This document shows, piece by piece, positions 38,049 through 46,257 of a DNA stretch of 64,000 nt (the first letter of the stretch is position 1; each line of letters begins with the position of its first letter). The notes under the pieces are model-generated. The model made no database searches. It had not been told where the DNA came from and saw only the letters and a program-made list of their open reading frames with translations. This DNA comes from Polynucleobacter sp. HIN7 (lineage in GTDB: Bacteria; Pseudomonadota; Gammaproteobacteria; Burkholderiales; Burkholderiaceae): positions 1,731,158 through 1,795,157 of the forward strand of contig NZ_AP028138.1 of the NCBI RefSeq assembly GCF_030297595.1, given 5' to 3'. The position numbers were made by a program, and so were the translations under genes.

Positions 38049-38444
38049 ATGATGCGCCCCATTACAGCTTCGTATTTATTTAGCGTCAGCACCTTGCTTA
38101 TATTTCCAGGTGTCTCATTGGCCAACACGGGTGAGTCGACTTATCAGCAAGTTTGCGCCAGCTGTCATACTCCCGGAGTGGCGGGGGCTCCGAGGCTGGG
38201 CGACAAAGCAAAATGGGCAAAGCTAATTAAAGAAGGTCAGGTTCAGATTACGGCCCATGGCTACGTTGGGGTTCGTGGCATGCCCGCCAAAGGGGGAAAG
38301 CCGGATTTGAGCGCCAGTGATTTTGCGGCATCGGTTGTCTATATGGCCAATCAGGCGGGTGCAAACTGGAATAATCCAGATGATGCCATGTTGAAAAAAA
38401 TCGATGCGGAAATCCAACGTCGACAGGCACAGCTTCGTAAATAG
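38049..38444 (+). CDS. c-type cytochrome (class I, c5-like)
   Basis: Periplasmic monohaem cytochrome c of 131 aa. A signal peptide (SYLFSVSTLLIFPGVSLA) precedes the haem site Cys36-x-x-Cys39-His40 (VCASCHTPG); GMPAKGG supplies a probable Met axial ligand near residue 82. This spacing resembles small soluble c5-type cytochromes that carry electrons to terminal oxidases. I start at the first of two adjacent ATGs, with GAGG upstream; a TTG seven codons earlier is also open. It precedes the lpxO-like gene by 8 bp. Confidence 0.85.
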   Translation: MMRPITASYLFSVSTLLIFPGVSLANTGESTYQQVCASCHTPGVAGAPRLGDKAKWAKLIKEGQVQITAHGYVGVRGMPAKGGKPDLSASDFAASVVYMANQAGANWNNPDDAMLKKIDAEIQRRQAQLRK

Positions 38445-38452
38445 GAATCGGC

Positions 38453-39355
38453 ATGGAGATTCGGCATAGTATTTTTCTGGTCTTTTTGGGGTCGGCACTA
38501 TTTATTTATTTTCGGGGTAAGGTACGCTTTGGTCTATTGCGCTCCCTCACTGATTATGTGGTGTTATTGGCGCCCATCAACACATTGATTTATTTGTTTT
38601 CAAAAGTAGGACGTAGCGCCTACCTACCCGTTAATCAATTCCCAGAATTACAGTCCCTAAAAGATCGCTGGCAAATCATCCGGGATGAAGCCTTGGCGCT
38701 TCAAGATAGCGGGCAAATTCGTCAAGCAACTGGCTATAACGATATTGGCTTTAATTCGTTTTTTCGTACTGGCTGGAAGCGTTTTTATTTATATTGGTAC
38801 GGCAAAGATCTCCCGTCGGCCGAAGAGTCCTGCCCCCAAACAGTAGCGCTCCTTAAATCGATCCCAAGCATCAAAGCGGCTATGTTTGCTTCATTGCCGC
38901 CTGGAGCAAAATTGGTTCGCCATCGGGACCCCTATGCCGGATCATTGCGCTACCACTTAGGGCTTGTAACCCCAAACAGCCCAAAGTGTTTTATTGATGT
39001 CGATGGTGAACCCTATTATTGGAAAGATGGCGAAGCGGTTGTATTTGACGAAACCTACATCCACTTTGCGGCCAACAATACTGAACATCAACGGATTGTC
39101 TTGTTTTGCGATATTGAAAGGCCATTGCATACCAAAATCATGCGAAGCTTTAATCGCTGGTTTGGTTTACAAGTGATGAGTGCGGCAGCCTCACAAAATG
39201 TTGAGGGCGAGTCACTCGGTTTTGTGAATGTTCTCTTTACCTATTTTTATCGGCTGCGGATGCAGACCAAAAAGCTGAAGGCCTCACACCGAGGGATCTA
39301 TTACATTGCTAAGTGGGTGTTAATTATTGGCCTTATTTGGTTGATTTTTTGGTAA
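38453..39355 (+). CDS. lpxO: aspartyl/asparaginyl beta-hydroxylase family protein, LpxO-like lipid A hydroxylase
   Basis: Fe(II)/2-oxoglutarate dioxygenase of 300 aa. An N-terminal helix and a C-terminal helix ([14 protein letters not shown]) give membrane attachment as in LpxO. The catalytic core shows the iron ligands in [15 protein letters not shown] and in [20 protein letters not shown]. LpxO adds a 2-hydroxyl to a secondary acyl chain of lipid A, and two acyltransferases for such chains are encoded at 15-16.7 kb. A protein-hydroxylating relative is the alternative. Confidence 0.8.
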   Translation: MEIRHSIFLVFLGSALFIYFRGKVRFGLLRSLTDYVVLLAPINTLIYLFSKVGRSAYLPVNQFPELQSLKDRWQIIRDEALALQDSGQIRQATGYNDIGFNSFFRTGWKRFYLYWYGKDLPSAEESCPQTVALLKSIPSIKAAMFASLPPGAKLVRHRDPYAGSLRYHLGLVTPNSPKCFIDVDGEPYYWKDGEAVVFDETYIHFAANNTEHQRIVLFCDIERPLHTKIMRSFNRWFGLQVMSAAASQNVEGESLGFVNVLFTYFYRLRMQTKKLKASHRGIYYIAKWVLIIGLIWLIFW

Positions 39356-40083
39356 TGGAAAAAATTCGGGTTTCCAAACTACTATCCGAACGTGGTTTGT
39401 GTTCAAGGCGGGAAGCAGATGCTTATATTGAACAGGGACTGGTAACCGTTGACGGAGAGGTTGTTCAAGAATTAGGTACGCGAGCCTTTCGGCATCAAAC
39501 GATTGAGTTACGCTCTGGCGCTAAACGCCAACAAGAGCAACGCCTCACGATTTTGCTTAATAAGCCAGTAGGCTATATTTCGCACTTAGATGATGAAGAG
39601 CAATATAAGCCAGCAGCGTCCCTCATCGTCCCTGAAAATCAATATGCGAACGCACCTCAACGAACCGAGCGCACCATCTTTAAAAGTCTCGCCCCTGCTG
39701 GACGGCTTGATATTGATTCCTCAGGTTTATTAGTACTTACCCAAGATGGGCGGATTGCCAAGCTATTAATCGGCGAGGATAGCCCGATTGAAAAAGAGTA
39801 TCTGGTTCGCGTCTGCGGCAAATTGTCGGATGCGGGTTTGCGCTCTTTGCAGCATGGGCTATCGCTTGATGGTAAGGCACTAAAACCAGCCAAAGTAAGT
39901 TGGCAAAATGAAGATCAACTTCGTTTTGTATTACGGGAAGGTCGTAAACGACAAATTCGTCGCATGTGTGAGCTCGTTGGGCTCACTGTTGTTGGTCTAA
40001 AACGAATCCGCATTGGCCAAATAAGTCTCGGATCACTGCCAAGCGGGCAGTGGCGCATCTTAGGCAAAGAAGAGCGCTTTTAG
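39355..40083 (+). CDS. 23S rRNA pseudouridine synthase, RluF-like
   Basis: Isomerises uridine in rRNA. The 242-residue protein has an N-terminal S4 RNA-binding domain ([21 protein letters not shown]) and the catalytic motif with Asp in [18 protein letters not shown], followed by [13 protein letters not shown]. The combination fits the RsuA/RluB/E/F group, and the RQIRRMCE and KRIRIG features most resemble RluF. The ATG overlaps the lpxO stop (TAATG). Its stop overlaps convergent DUF1330 by 4 bp. Confidence 0.85.
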   Translation: MEKIRVSKLLSERGLCSRREADAYIEQGLVTVDGEVVQELGTRAFRHQTIELRSGAKRQQEQRLTILLNKPVGYISHLDDEEQYKPAASLIVPENQYANAPQRTERTIFKSLAPAGRLDIDSSGLLVLTQDGRIAKLLIGEDSPIEKEYLVRVCGKLSDAGLRSLQHGLSLDGKALKPAKVSWQNEDQLRFVLREGRKRQIRRMCELVGLTVVGLKRIRIGQISLGSLPSGQWRILGKEERF

Positions 40084-40373
40084 ACCACCAGGGGGAAAAG
40101 TGTCAATTGCATTGCTCGCTCACGCACTGGAAGCAATGCTGCGTATTCAGGGCTGCCGGCCCAGCGGTTTGCATCCTCTAGACTTGAAAAACTAAGCTCA
40201 ACAAACGTATCAAAAGCTGCGGCGTTTAACTCGTTCCAAAACGGTTTCTCGCAAACTCCTCTGCGTAAAATCTTGCCGCCATACAGCTCGACCGTTGCAC
40301 TAACCTGGGCTCGATAATCATCAAAGTCTTTAGGGCTCTGTATTTTAAATATTCCGATGACATGAACGCTCAT
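40080..40373 (-). CDS. DUF1330 family protein
   Basis: A 97-residue ferredoxin-like alpha-beta protein. The segment [20 protein letters not shown] and the later [24 protein letters not shown] are typical of DUF1330, which belongs to the dimeric alpha-beta barrel superfamily. Function is not known. It lies 8 bp after carbonic anhydrase on the same strand. Confidence 0.82.
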   Translation of the reverse strand: MSVHVIGIFKIQSPKDFDDYRAQVSATVELYGGKILRRGVCEKPFWNELNAAAFDTFVELSFSSLEDANRWAGSPEYAALLPVRERAMQLTLFPLVV

Positions 40374-40381
40374 GACCGTCC

Positions 40382-41038
40382 TTAACTAATTAACTGTGCA
40401 TGATATCGATCATGCAGCTCTTGGGGACCAGAGATACTAGTATGAAGGTCTTTAAGTAAGCCGTCATGCAATCGATAAATACATCCATGAATTGAAATAG
40501 TCTGTCCTTTTGCCCAAGCATCTTGCACAATATTAGTTTGTCCAATATTGATTACTTGCTCTAATACATTAAGCTCACAAAGACGATCTAACCGAGCATT
40601 CTCCTCCTCAATGGCACAAAGCTCATGATGATGCTTATCGTGCACATCTTTAATGTGTCGAATCCAGTTATCGGCGATTCCAATGCGGGTGTTATTCATG
40701 GCAGCAGCAATTCCTGAACAACCGTAATGGCCAACCACAATAATATGCTTAACTTTTAGGCGATCAATTGCGAATTGAATGACCGACAGCGCATTGAAAT
40801 CGGTATGAACGATAATGTTCGCGATGTTGCGATGAACAAATACCTCACCAGGCTTAAGTCCGACGATTTGATTGGCGGGAACCCGCGAATCCGAGCATCC
40901 AATCCATAAATACTCAGGATTTTGCTGATCAACCAATCGTGAAAAATAATCTGGATCTGCTTTTGTCACCGATTCGATCCACTGGCGATTTTGCTCAAAC
41001 AATCGCTCAAGATCGGGCTTTGAATTGTGATTACCCAT
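40382..41038 (-). CDS. can: beta-class carbonic anhydrase
   Basis: Zinc enzyme interconverting CO2 and bicarbonate. In the 218-residue protein the ligands are Cys48 and Asp50 in GCSDSRVPANQI and His104 and Cys107 in VVGHYGCSGI. The GxxxGxxFVHRN segment reads GLKPGEVFVHRNIAN. Length and motifs match proteobacterial Can. It supplies bicarbonate for carboxylases in a low-CO2 water column, by general knowledge. DUF1330 follows closely. Confidence 0.95.
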   Translation of the reverse strand: MGNHNSKPDLERLFEQNRQWIESVTKADPDYFSRLVDQQNPEYLWIGCSDSRVPANQIVGLKPGEVFVHRNIANIIVHTDFNALSVIQFAIDRLKVKHIIVVGHYGCSGIAAAMNNTRIGIADNWIRHIKDVHDKHHHELCAIEEENARLDRLCELNVLEQVINIGQTNIVQDAWAKGQTISIHGCIYRLHDGLLKDLHTSISGPQELHDRYHAQLIS

Positions 41039-41112
41039 TTTTATACCTTTGGTGGCAATGAAGTCTAATATACAAGATCTTGTTATTCCCTCATATATAT
41101 GTCAATGAAGTT

Positions 41113-41940
41113 ATGAGAATTTGTAGAACTCTATTCTGTGTATTTTCTTTTTTGTTTACTCAGTGCAGCTTTGCTCAAGATGAAGATACTGCGGGAGAAC
41201 CAGATAATCTCTTAAGACTAAAAACTGATTCGTTTAATTACAGCAAGGATTCGATTTTAGAGTTATGGGTTTATCAAAATGGATATGGTGATGGCAATCT
41301 GAGCGATATTTATCGACTTCGATTCTATCAACCACTATCGATTAATCAATGGAAGGGCATGATGCGGATTGACACTGCCTACAACTCCACTTGGGGGCCA
41401 GCAGCCCCGGGTCAAAGTAGTGGTCAATTTAGTGCAGGTAATACGATGCTCACCATCTGGGGTATGCCACCTGATTTTTTCCCCAAATGGAATCTAAACC
41501 TGGGCGGTCGAATTATTTTTCCGTTTGGTAATAATGGCCAGTGGGCGGTTGGCCCACAAGTGAGCGCATCATTTGTACCGCAATCGCCCAGTCAATCTCT
41601 ACTATCTGATTTTTCTCCGCTTGTTCGCTATATGTATGGATTTGATAGCAAAAATAATTCATTTGCAGTTAATCCATCGCAACCACCGTTATTGCGATCG
41701 CTTCAACTTTTTCCAACCGTAGGCCTGCAATTAACTCCAAGAACTCAAATCCGCTTTTGGGATGAAAACGGGATTCTGTATAACACCGCAGGTGGTGGTT
41801 GGTTTGTACCACTTGATGCGATGGTGACACACTCCATCAGCAAACATCTTTTATTTGCCGTTGGGGCCAGTAAGCAAGTAGTTCAAACCTTTAAGTCCTA
41901 TGATTGGTCCATCTATGGAAAGGTTTCTTTGCGATTTTGA
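41113..41940 (+). CDS. putative outer-membrane beta-barrel protein
   Basis: I do not recognise a named family. The 275-residue protein starts with a signal peptide (MRICRTLFCVFSFLFTQCSFAQ), then alternating aromatic and polar strands such as IYRLRFYQPLSINQWKGMMRI, and ends in a Phe (KVSLRF), as outer-membrane barrels often do. Some similar proteins are annotated as transporter family proteins. I chose this ATG because it places the signal peptide at the N-terminus; a TTG 11 codons upstream is open. Codon usage looks more AT-rich than in neighbouring genes. It is divergent from carbonic anhydrase. Confidence 0.65.
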   Translation: MRICRTLFCVFSFLFTQCSFAQDEDTAGEPDNLLRLKTDSFNYSKDSILELWVYQNGYGDGNLSDIYRLRFYQPLSINQWKGMMRIDTAYNSTWGPAAPGQSSGQFSAGNTMLTIWGMPPDFFPKWNLNLGGRIIFPFGNNGQWAVGPQVSASFVPQSPSQSLLSDFSPLVRYMYGFDSKNNSFAVNPSQPPLLRSLQLFPTVGLQLTPRTQIRFWDENGILYNTAGGGWFVPLDAMVTHSISKHLLFAVGASKQVVQTFKSYDWSIYGKVSLRF

Positions 41941-41968
41941 GCAATTTCTCTTTATTCAGTGGATAACA

Positions 41969-41992
41969 AAAAACCACCCGAAGGTGGTTTTT
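41969..41992. terminator. bidirectional Rho-independent terminator
   Basis: AAACCACC, CGAA loop, GGTGGTTT with T-runs on both sides. On the minus strand the loop is C(UUCG)G and a TTTTTT run follows, ending the 60-aa gene; on the plus strand TTTTTGTTT follows, ending the barrel gene. The same hairpin recurs at 46828-46849. Confidence 0.85.
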
Positions 41993-42009
41993 GTTTAAAA
42001 AAAGAGTGC

Positions 42010-42192
42010 TTAAGCCGCGGCCTTATTACCAGCCCCTAAAAATTCAACAATTTTCTTGGCAGTTTCAATATAGCGCTCATTCATTTTGCGGTATTGAGCT
42101 AATTCAGCCATTAATGGGTTCTCAACCTGCTCAAAAGACGCATCCTCATAACCAGGGTGATACGGCGCTTCATCAACCAGCTTGCTATTCAT
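42010..42192 (-). CDS. small hypothetical protein (60 aa)
   Basis: A 60-residue protein with a strong Shine-Dalgarno sequence (GGAGG, 5 nt before ATG) giving MNSKLVDEAPYHPGYEDASF, then a predicted amphipathic helix (MAELAQYRKMNERYIETAKKIVEFL) and a Gly/Ala/Lys tail. It has its own terminator. I do not recognise a family. The strong ribosome site, the terminator and a compact folded-looking composition argue that it is expressed. TGCTACATT upstream on the minus strand may be an extended -10 box. Confidence 0.65.
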   Translation of the reverse strand: MNSKLVDEAPYHPGYEDASFEQVENPLMAELAQYRKMNERYIETAKKIVEFLGAGNKAAA

Positions 42193-42347
42193 AGATCCTC
42201 CAAAAGTAAAAAAATAATTAGATGAGATCAATGTAGCATAGGAAATTACAAAATAAATCTATATAGATCAGTAGCTTATGTTATTAGCATTACTTACGGA
42301 TGGGTTTTTTGTAAGGCCTGTTTCATTTTTCAGCACACCATTTCGTA

Positions 42348-43340
42348 TTACGAAATATTCAGCGATTTATTGGCGCCCTTCTCAATTACCGCCATCCCCT
42401 CAGCCACCGAATATAGAGCGCGGTAGTCAAATGCAACTTTTGCCTTATTCATGGAGACGGAAAATGGATAGCCCATAGTACGCACTGCTTCACGTACAAG
42501 TGGTGGATCTCCTTTGAGTGGCAAATAATTCCATCCATTTTCTGTAAATCGTGCCAAAGGCCAAGCAATCGATAGTGGGATCGATAGGGTTGGTACTGCA
42601 TAGCCGCTGGCCTCAAGTCGTGCACTCAGAAATTCGCGCAGGGTCATTTGCTCCTCATCCCGAATAAAAAATGCTCCGCTAGGAACATTTGCTATAAGAA
42701 CTTGCAAGACTGCTTGGCATAAATTGCCGATATAACAGGTGGAATAGGGATAGCGACCGTGACCAAACCAACCAAACTGTCCACGATCTGCCGCGGGTCC
42801 GATTTGGCGATCGATGATGTCTCCATTACCCCAAACCAAGGCGGGTCGCAATGCGATTGCGGTAAAACGCTCTGATGCGCTCGATAGCACCAATTGTTCA
42901 GCTTGTGCTTTTGAGTGAGCATAATGCAATGAATCTTGATGGCAAATTGGCACGTCTTCTGTAGCATTTTCGATCGGCACCGAGTCATTGAGCGCCACAT
43001 TTGCACAGCTCATGTAAATAAATTTACCAACGCCCACTTGAGTCGCAGCCTCAAGCAGTCGTTTCGTCAACTGAATATTCAGCCTCCGATAGAGCGATTT
43101 GGGACCCCATAGCCCAACGTGGGCCGCACAATGAATCACGCAATCGTGACCACGAACCAAAGATTGCAAATCATTCGTCGACAGAAGATCGATCTGGGTC
43201 GTATTGACCCCACGCTGATTTAAAGATTTCGCATCCGCCTCAGATCTGGCGGTGCCACTGATCGAGTAACCCTCCTCTAATAGGCGACTTACTAAATGCC
43301 GCCCAATAAATCCCGTGGCGCCAGTGATCAATATTTTCAT
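42348..43340 (-). CDS. NAD(P)-dependent epimerase/dehydratase (extended SDR)
   Basis: Rossmann protein of 330 aa starting MKILITGATGFIGRHLVSRL, with the catalytic pair in DSLHYAHSKAQAE (Tyr-x3-Lys). The HCAAHVGLWGP and FIRDEEQMTLREFL segments resemble 3-beta-hydroxysteroid dehydrogenase/sterol dehydrogenase-like and hopanoid-associated SDRs, so a sterol-, hopanoid- or sugar-type substrate is possible. The start is chosen at the conserved N-terminal strand; ten further upstream codons are open. Confidence 0.8.
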   Translation of the reverse strand: MKILITGATGFIGRHLVSRLLEEGYSISGTARSEADAKSLNQRGVNTTQIDLLSTNDLQSLVRGHDCVIHCAAHVGLWGPKSLYRRLNIQLTKRLLEAATQVGVGKFIYMSCANVALNDSVPIENATEDVPICHQDSLHYAHSKAQAEQLVLSSASERFTAIALRPALVWGNGDIIDRQIGPAADRGQFGWFGHGRYPYSTCYIGNLCQAVLQVLIANVPSGAFFIRDEEQMTLREFLSARLEASGYAVPTLSIPLSIAWPLARFTENGWNYLPLKGDPPLVREAVRTMGYPFSVSMNKAKVAFDYRALYSVAEGMAVIEKGANKSLNIS

Positions 43341-43386
43341 CTTTGCTATGCTAGCGTAATTCACATACATGGATGATTAATTACTC

Positions 43387-43707
43387 TTGAGTATTTACTG
43401 GATCTCACTACTTCTCGCTGGCGCTTGTGAAATAGGCTGGCCCTTAGGTTTGAAACTCGCCGATCTTCCCAATATGAAAATTTGGGGCATTGGTATTGCT
43501 GTAATCAGCATGGCCCTTAGTGGGGTGCTGCTTTGGTACTCACTAAAGGAAATTCCGATTGGAACCGCCTATGCAGTTTGGACATCGATTGGAGCTGTGG
43601 GTACGTTTACTCTCGGAGTCTTAGTTTTTGGTGACCCTAATATTCCGATTCGCTGGATTGGTGTTGCGCTAATTTTGCTTGGGGTGATCCTGCTAAAAAT
43701 GGGCTGA
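43387..43707 (+). CDS. sugE: small multidrug resistance transporter, Gdx/SugE-type
   Basis: Four-helix membrane exporter of 106 aa. Glu15 in LAGACEIGWPLGLKLAD is the family's coupling carboxylate, and the W-x-SIGAVGTF segment (YAVWTSIGAVGT) with G-x-x-x-FG matches the Gdx/SugE branch that exports guanidinium or quaternary ammonium ions. The start codon is TTG with no clear Shine-Dalgarno sequence. No guanidine riboswitch is seen in the 46-bp gap to the divergent epimerase gene. Confidence 0.88.
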   Translation: MSIYWISLLLAGACEIGWPLGLKLADLPNMKIWGIGIAVISMALSGVLLWYSLKEIPIGTAYAVWTSIGAVGTFTLGVLVFGDPNIPIRWIGVALILLGVILLKMG

Positions 43708-43720
43708 TGCTTAATGCTTT

Positions 43721-44746
43721 CTAGCTCACAAACTCAATTTGCAACGCTTTCATGAGCTCACCAACTGTAAGAGTTCGGGCTTTATAAAAAGCGCTGCCAG
43801 CCCATAGACTCTGATGCTCTGCATTATGTGAGCGGGCTGCTGCTTGGCGTAATTGGCCAGTGAGTGTATTTTGGATTGGGAACGGTAATGTCGACTTAGC
43901 ATCCATGTGGCGAGTAAACATATTCTCAATCCCTCGAGCCCAGCGCCCCGAGAAGCCTTTTGTAAAAATACTTGGTCGCGGATTCTCGTCTAAGAGAAGG
44001 GCCTTATATTCAGAAGAGGCTCCCGATTCAGGGCAACACAAAAATGCGGACCCCATTTGCACAGCACTTGCTCCAAGATCCAAGGCCTTTCGAATATCAC
44101 GGCCATTCATCATGCCGCCGGCTGCAACCACCGGGATAGTGCAGCGCTTGACCAATTGATGCAAAAGATCAAATGTTGATAAACGCTCATCAGGACTATC
44201 GATCTCAAATGTTCCGCGATGGCCGCCCGCCTCAATGCCTTGAGCAACAATAAAGCTGGCACCCGCTTGCTCAATCTTTAGCGCCTCCTCAAGACTGGTT
44301 GCTGTAATTCCGATGGCGATACTAAGCGCCCTGGCCCGCTGCATAACCCATTCAGGCGGGATACCAAAATGAAAACTAAGAACCGCTGGCTGCAGCTGCC
44401 AAACGGGCTCTAATTGCGTTTCAAGATCGGGGAAAAAGGGTTGTGCTGGAATACTGAAATCAATGTCTGGCGCCAATTCTTGAAGAGGCTCTATCGCCAT
44501 CTTTACTGTTTTTAGATCTGGTAGTACAACATTTTGAAAGATGAAGAAATTAGCGTTAATTGGCCCCTGGGTCAGGGTCTTCACACAATTTAGATCTTGA
44601 TGAATCATTTGTGGGGAGCTATATGCAAACCCAAAACTACCCAAACCGCCTGCATTAGAAACCCCCGAAACCAAGGCTGGGGTGGTAATGCCCCCAGCCA
44701 TTGGGGCCTGAATCACAGGGATAGAAAGATTGGCGAATGAAAACAT
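43721..44746 (-). CDS. nitronate monooxygenase (2-nitropropane dioxygenase family)
   Basis: FMN-dependent TIM-barrel enzyme of 341 aa that oxidises alkyl nitronates. N-terminal PVIQAPMAGGITTPALVSGVSNAGGLGSFG is diagnostic. The central QGIEAGGHRGTF supplies the catalytic His and flavin contacts, followed by PVVAAGGMMNGRDIRKAL and LGASAVQMGSAFL. Length is normal. It detoxifies propionate-3-nitronate-like compounds by family knowledge; the substrate here is unknown. It is convergent with sugE across a 13-bp gap. Confidence 0.92.
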   Translation of the reverse strand: MFSFANLSIPVIQAPMAGGITTPALVSGVSNAGGLGSFGFAYSSPQMIHQDLNCVKTLTQGPINANFFIFQNVVLPDLKTVKMAIEPLQELAPDIDFSIPAQPFFPDLETQLEPVWQLQPAVLSFHFGIPPEWVMQRARALSIAIGITATSLEEALKIEQAGASFIVAQGIEAGGHRGTFEIDSPDERLSTFDLLHQLVKRCTIPVVAAGGMMNGRDIRKALDLGASAVQMGSAFLCCPESGASSEYKALLLDENPRPSIFTKGFSGRWARGIENMFTRHMDAKSTLPFPIQNTLTGQLRQAAARSHNAEHQSLWAGSAFYKARTLTVGELMKALQIEFVS

Positions 44747-44776
44747 ACTCTATCAATCCACCATGAATACAGCCAG

Positions 44777-45631
44777 CTAAAGTCGCTTGCCAACAACGAC
44801 TAATTTGGGGTCTCCATTGAGAGTGCCCCGCATTTGAGATCCATTCACTTGTCCATTAAACGAATATTTTTTTCCATTGCTCTCAAAATCAAACCGAATC
44901 CCATCCCCCCGAATTCGGCCATCCTCAAATGCAATCGAGCGCTTACCTTGTGAGGTAATACTGCCATCAAAGAACTGCTTTTTCTGGATAAACCGAATTG
45001 CGGTTTTATCTAAGCCAGGCAAACCCGCAAACTCCCATGTGCCATCAATATTTGCGGGCACAATCCATAAATAAATGGTTTCATTTAATGTGCCAATCGT
45101 GGTCTCGCTCGATCTGACCGACACCTCTTGATCAGGAATCCAAGATTCCATCCGAAATGTATTGGAAACCACTCGAGTCCCAGGTTTCATCTTCAAAATC
45201 GTTGGCATCAGTCTTAAATTTAGGCTTTCACCCAAAAATAAAGTTAGAACTGTTGCTGATGAAAAGTCTTCTACAAAAATATCGCCCTGTTTAAAGGTCA
45301 CCAAGTTTTGTACATTCTCACGAATCGCATTGCGCTTTGATAGCGCAACCAAATCGGGGTTGTATTCAATTCCAACGGCACGAACACTATAGCGCTTGGC
45401 TGCTTGTATTGGAATGACGCCATCACCCGAGCCAAGGTCATAGACTATATCACCAGGCTTTACTTGCGCTAGTGCGAGCATCTGCGTTGCTGTATCGACC
45501 CTCGTGGGTACCCACATAATGTCTTTTCCATGGGCGGCCATTCTCAATTGAAATTGGTCATCTCCATAGTTATGTAATGCACAACCGGTTGACAGTGAAA
45601 TGGTGGATATGATGATGGCTAAAAGGCGCAT
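44777..45631 (-). CDS. exported class I SAM-methyltransferase-like protein with C-terminal beta domain
   Basis: A 284-residue protein with a hydrophobic N-terminus ending LSTGCALH, which looks like a signal peptide with a degenerate lipobox. A Rossmann methyltransferase domain follows with WVPTRVDTATQMLALAQV, motif I VYDLGSGDGVIPIQAA and acidic post-motif GIEYNPDLV. After residue ~190 a beta-rich region (GTWEFAGLPG, FEDGRIRGDGIRF, RGTLNGDPKLVVV) resembles a small lipocalin-like or barrel-type domain. SAM is not known to be available outside the cytoplasm, so catalysis there is questionable. A start at Met31 would make it cytoplasmic but lacks a ribosome site. Confidence 0.72.
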   Translation of the reverse strand: MRLLAIIISTISLSTGCALHNYGDDQFQLRMAAHGKDIMWVPTRVDTATQMLALAQVKPGDIVYDLGSGDGVIPIQAAKRYSVRAVGIEYNPDLVALSKRNAIRENVQNLVTFKQGDIFVEDFSSATVLTLFLGESLNLRLMPTILKMKPGTRVVSNTFRMESWIPDQEVSVRSSETTIGTLNETIYLWIVPANIDGTWEFAGLPGLDKTAIRFIQKKQFFDGSITSQGKRSIAFEDGRIRGDGIRFDFESNGKKYSFNGQVNGSQMRGTLNGDPKLVVVGKRL

Positions 45632-45745
45632 AAATGTCCCAAAGGTTATTTTTGAGCATTGTATGGGGAAGCCATCTACCCGGAGACAATAACCCTCTAG
45701 TTTTTAGGTTGAGCCAGTCAATAGTGCTTATTTAAAACAGAGCGC

Positions 45746-46144
45746 CTAAATCATCAATTGATAGAGGGTCCAACATAAATTCAAGACCACCAGGGCAATT
45801 AATGTATTGAATGTAAATTTCATGCCGAGCACATGCAAACTGAAATCTGGAGGCGGAGTATTGATACCCTTGGCATGAATTAAACGTCCAATAATCAGAA
45901 AAATTCCTGGCGCAAGAACTAACCACCACGGTGCTTCGTTTAATTCCAAACAGGCAATCAGAATAATTCCGAAAGGGACATACTCAGCAAAATTGCCCTG
46001 CGCACGAATTGCCCTCTCCAAGTCCTCGTGGCCTCCACTACCCAAGCCGACCTTATTCTTTCTTCGCAAACTAATGACATTGAAAGACAGCTTGATAAAG
46101 ATAATGGTCAGAACAGCAGCAATGGTGGAGGTTACTAGTAGCAT
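45746..46144 (-). CDS. MAPEG family membrane protein
   Basis: A 132-residue protein with four hydrophobic helices. The conserved RAIRAQGNFAEYVPFGIILIACLELNEAP with the E-x-x-x-R-x-Q-x-N-x-x-E-Y-x-P pattern identifies the MAPEG family, which includes glutathione S-transferases of membranes. The bacterial YecN/YrdL-type function is not known. It lies in a run of leftward, apparently separate genes. Confidence 0.88.
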   Translation of the reverse strand: MLLVTSTIAAVLTIIFIKLSFNVISLRRKNKVGLGSGGHEDLERAIRAQGNFAEYVPFGIILIACLELNEAPWWLVLAPGIFLIIGRLIHAKGINTPPPDFSLHVLGMKFTFNTLIALVVLNLCWTLYQLMI

Positions 46145-46257
46145 ATTGAGATCCTAGATAAGCTAAAGACGTTAACGTAACCCCAAAAGATCTAGAAGAG
46201 TGGCATATGGTTAATATTTTGATAGGTCGGTATTAAAAATCCTATGACTTCTCTGAA

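Noticed and set aside
42340-42356. Terminator for the epimerase gene
   Set aside because: The dyad ATTTCGTA-T-TACGAAAT overlaps the stop codon, has a one-base centre and no T-run on the minus strand, so it does not look like an intrinsic terminator.
43341-43386. Guanidine (ykkC/mini-ykkC) riboswitch before the Gdx/SugE gene
   Set aside because: The 46-bp gap has no paired ACGR hairpins or ykkC-like core.
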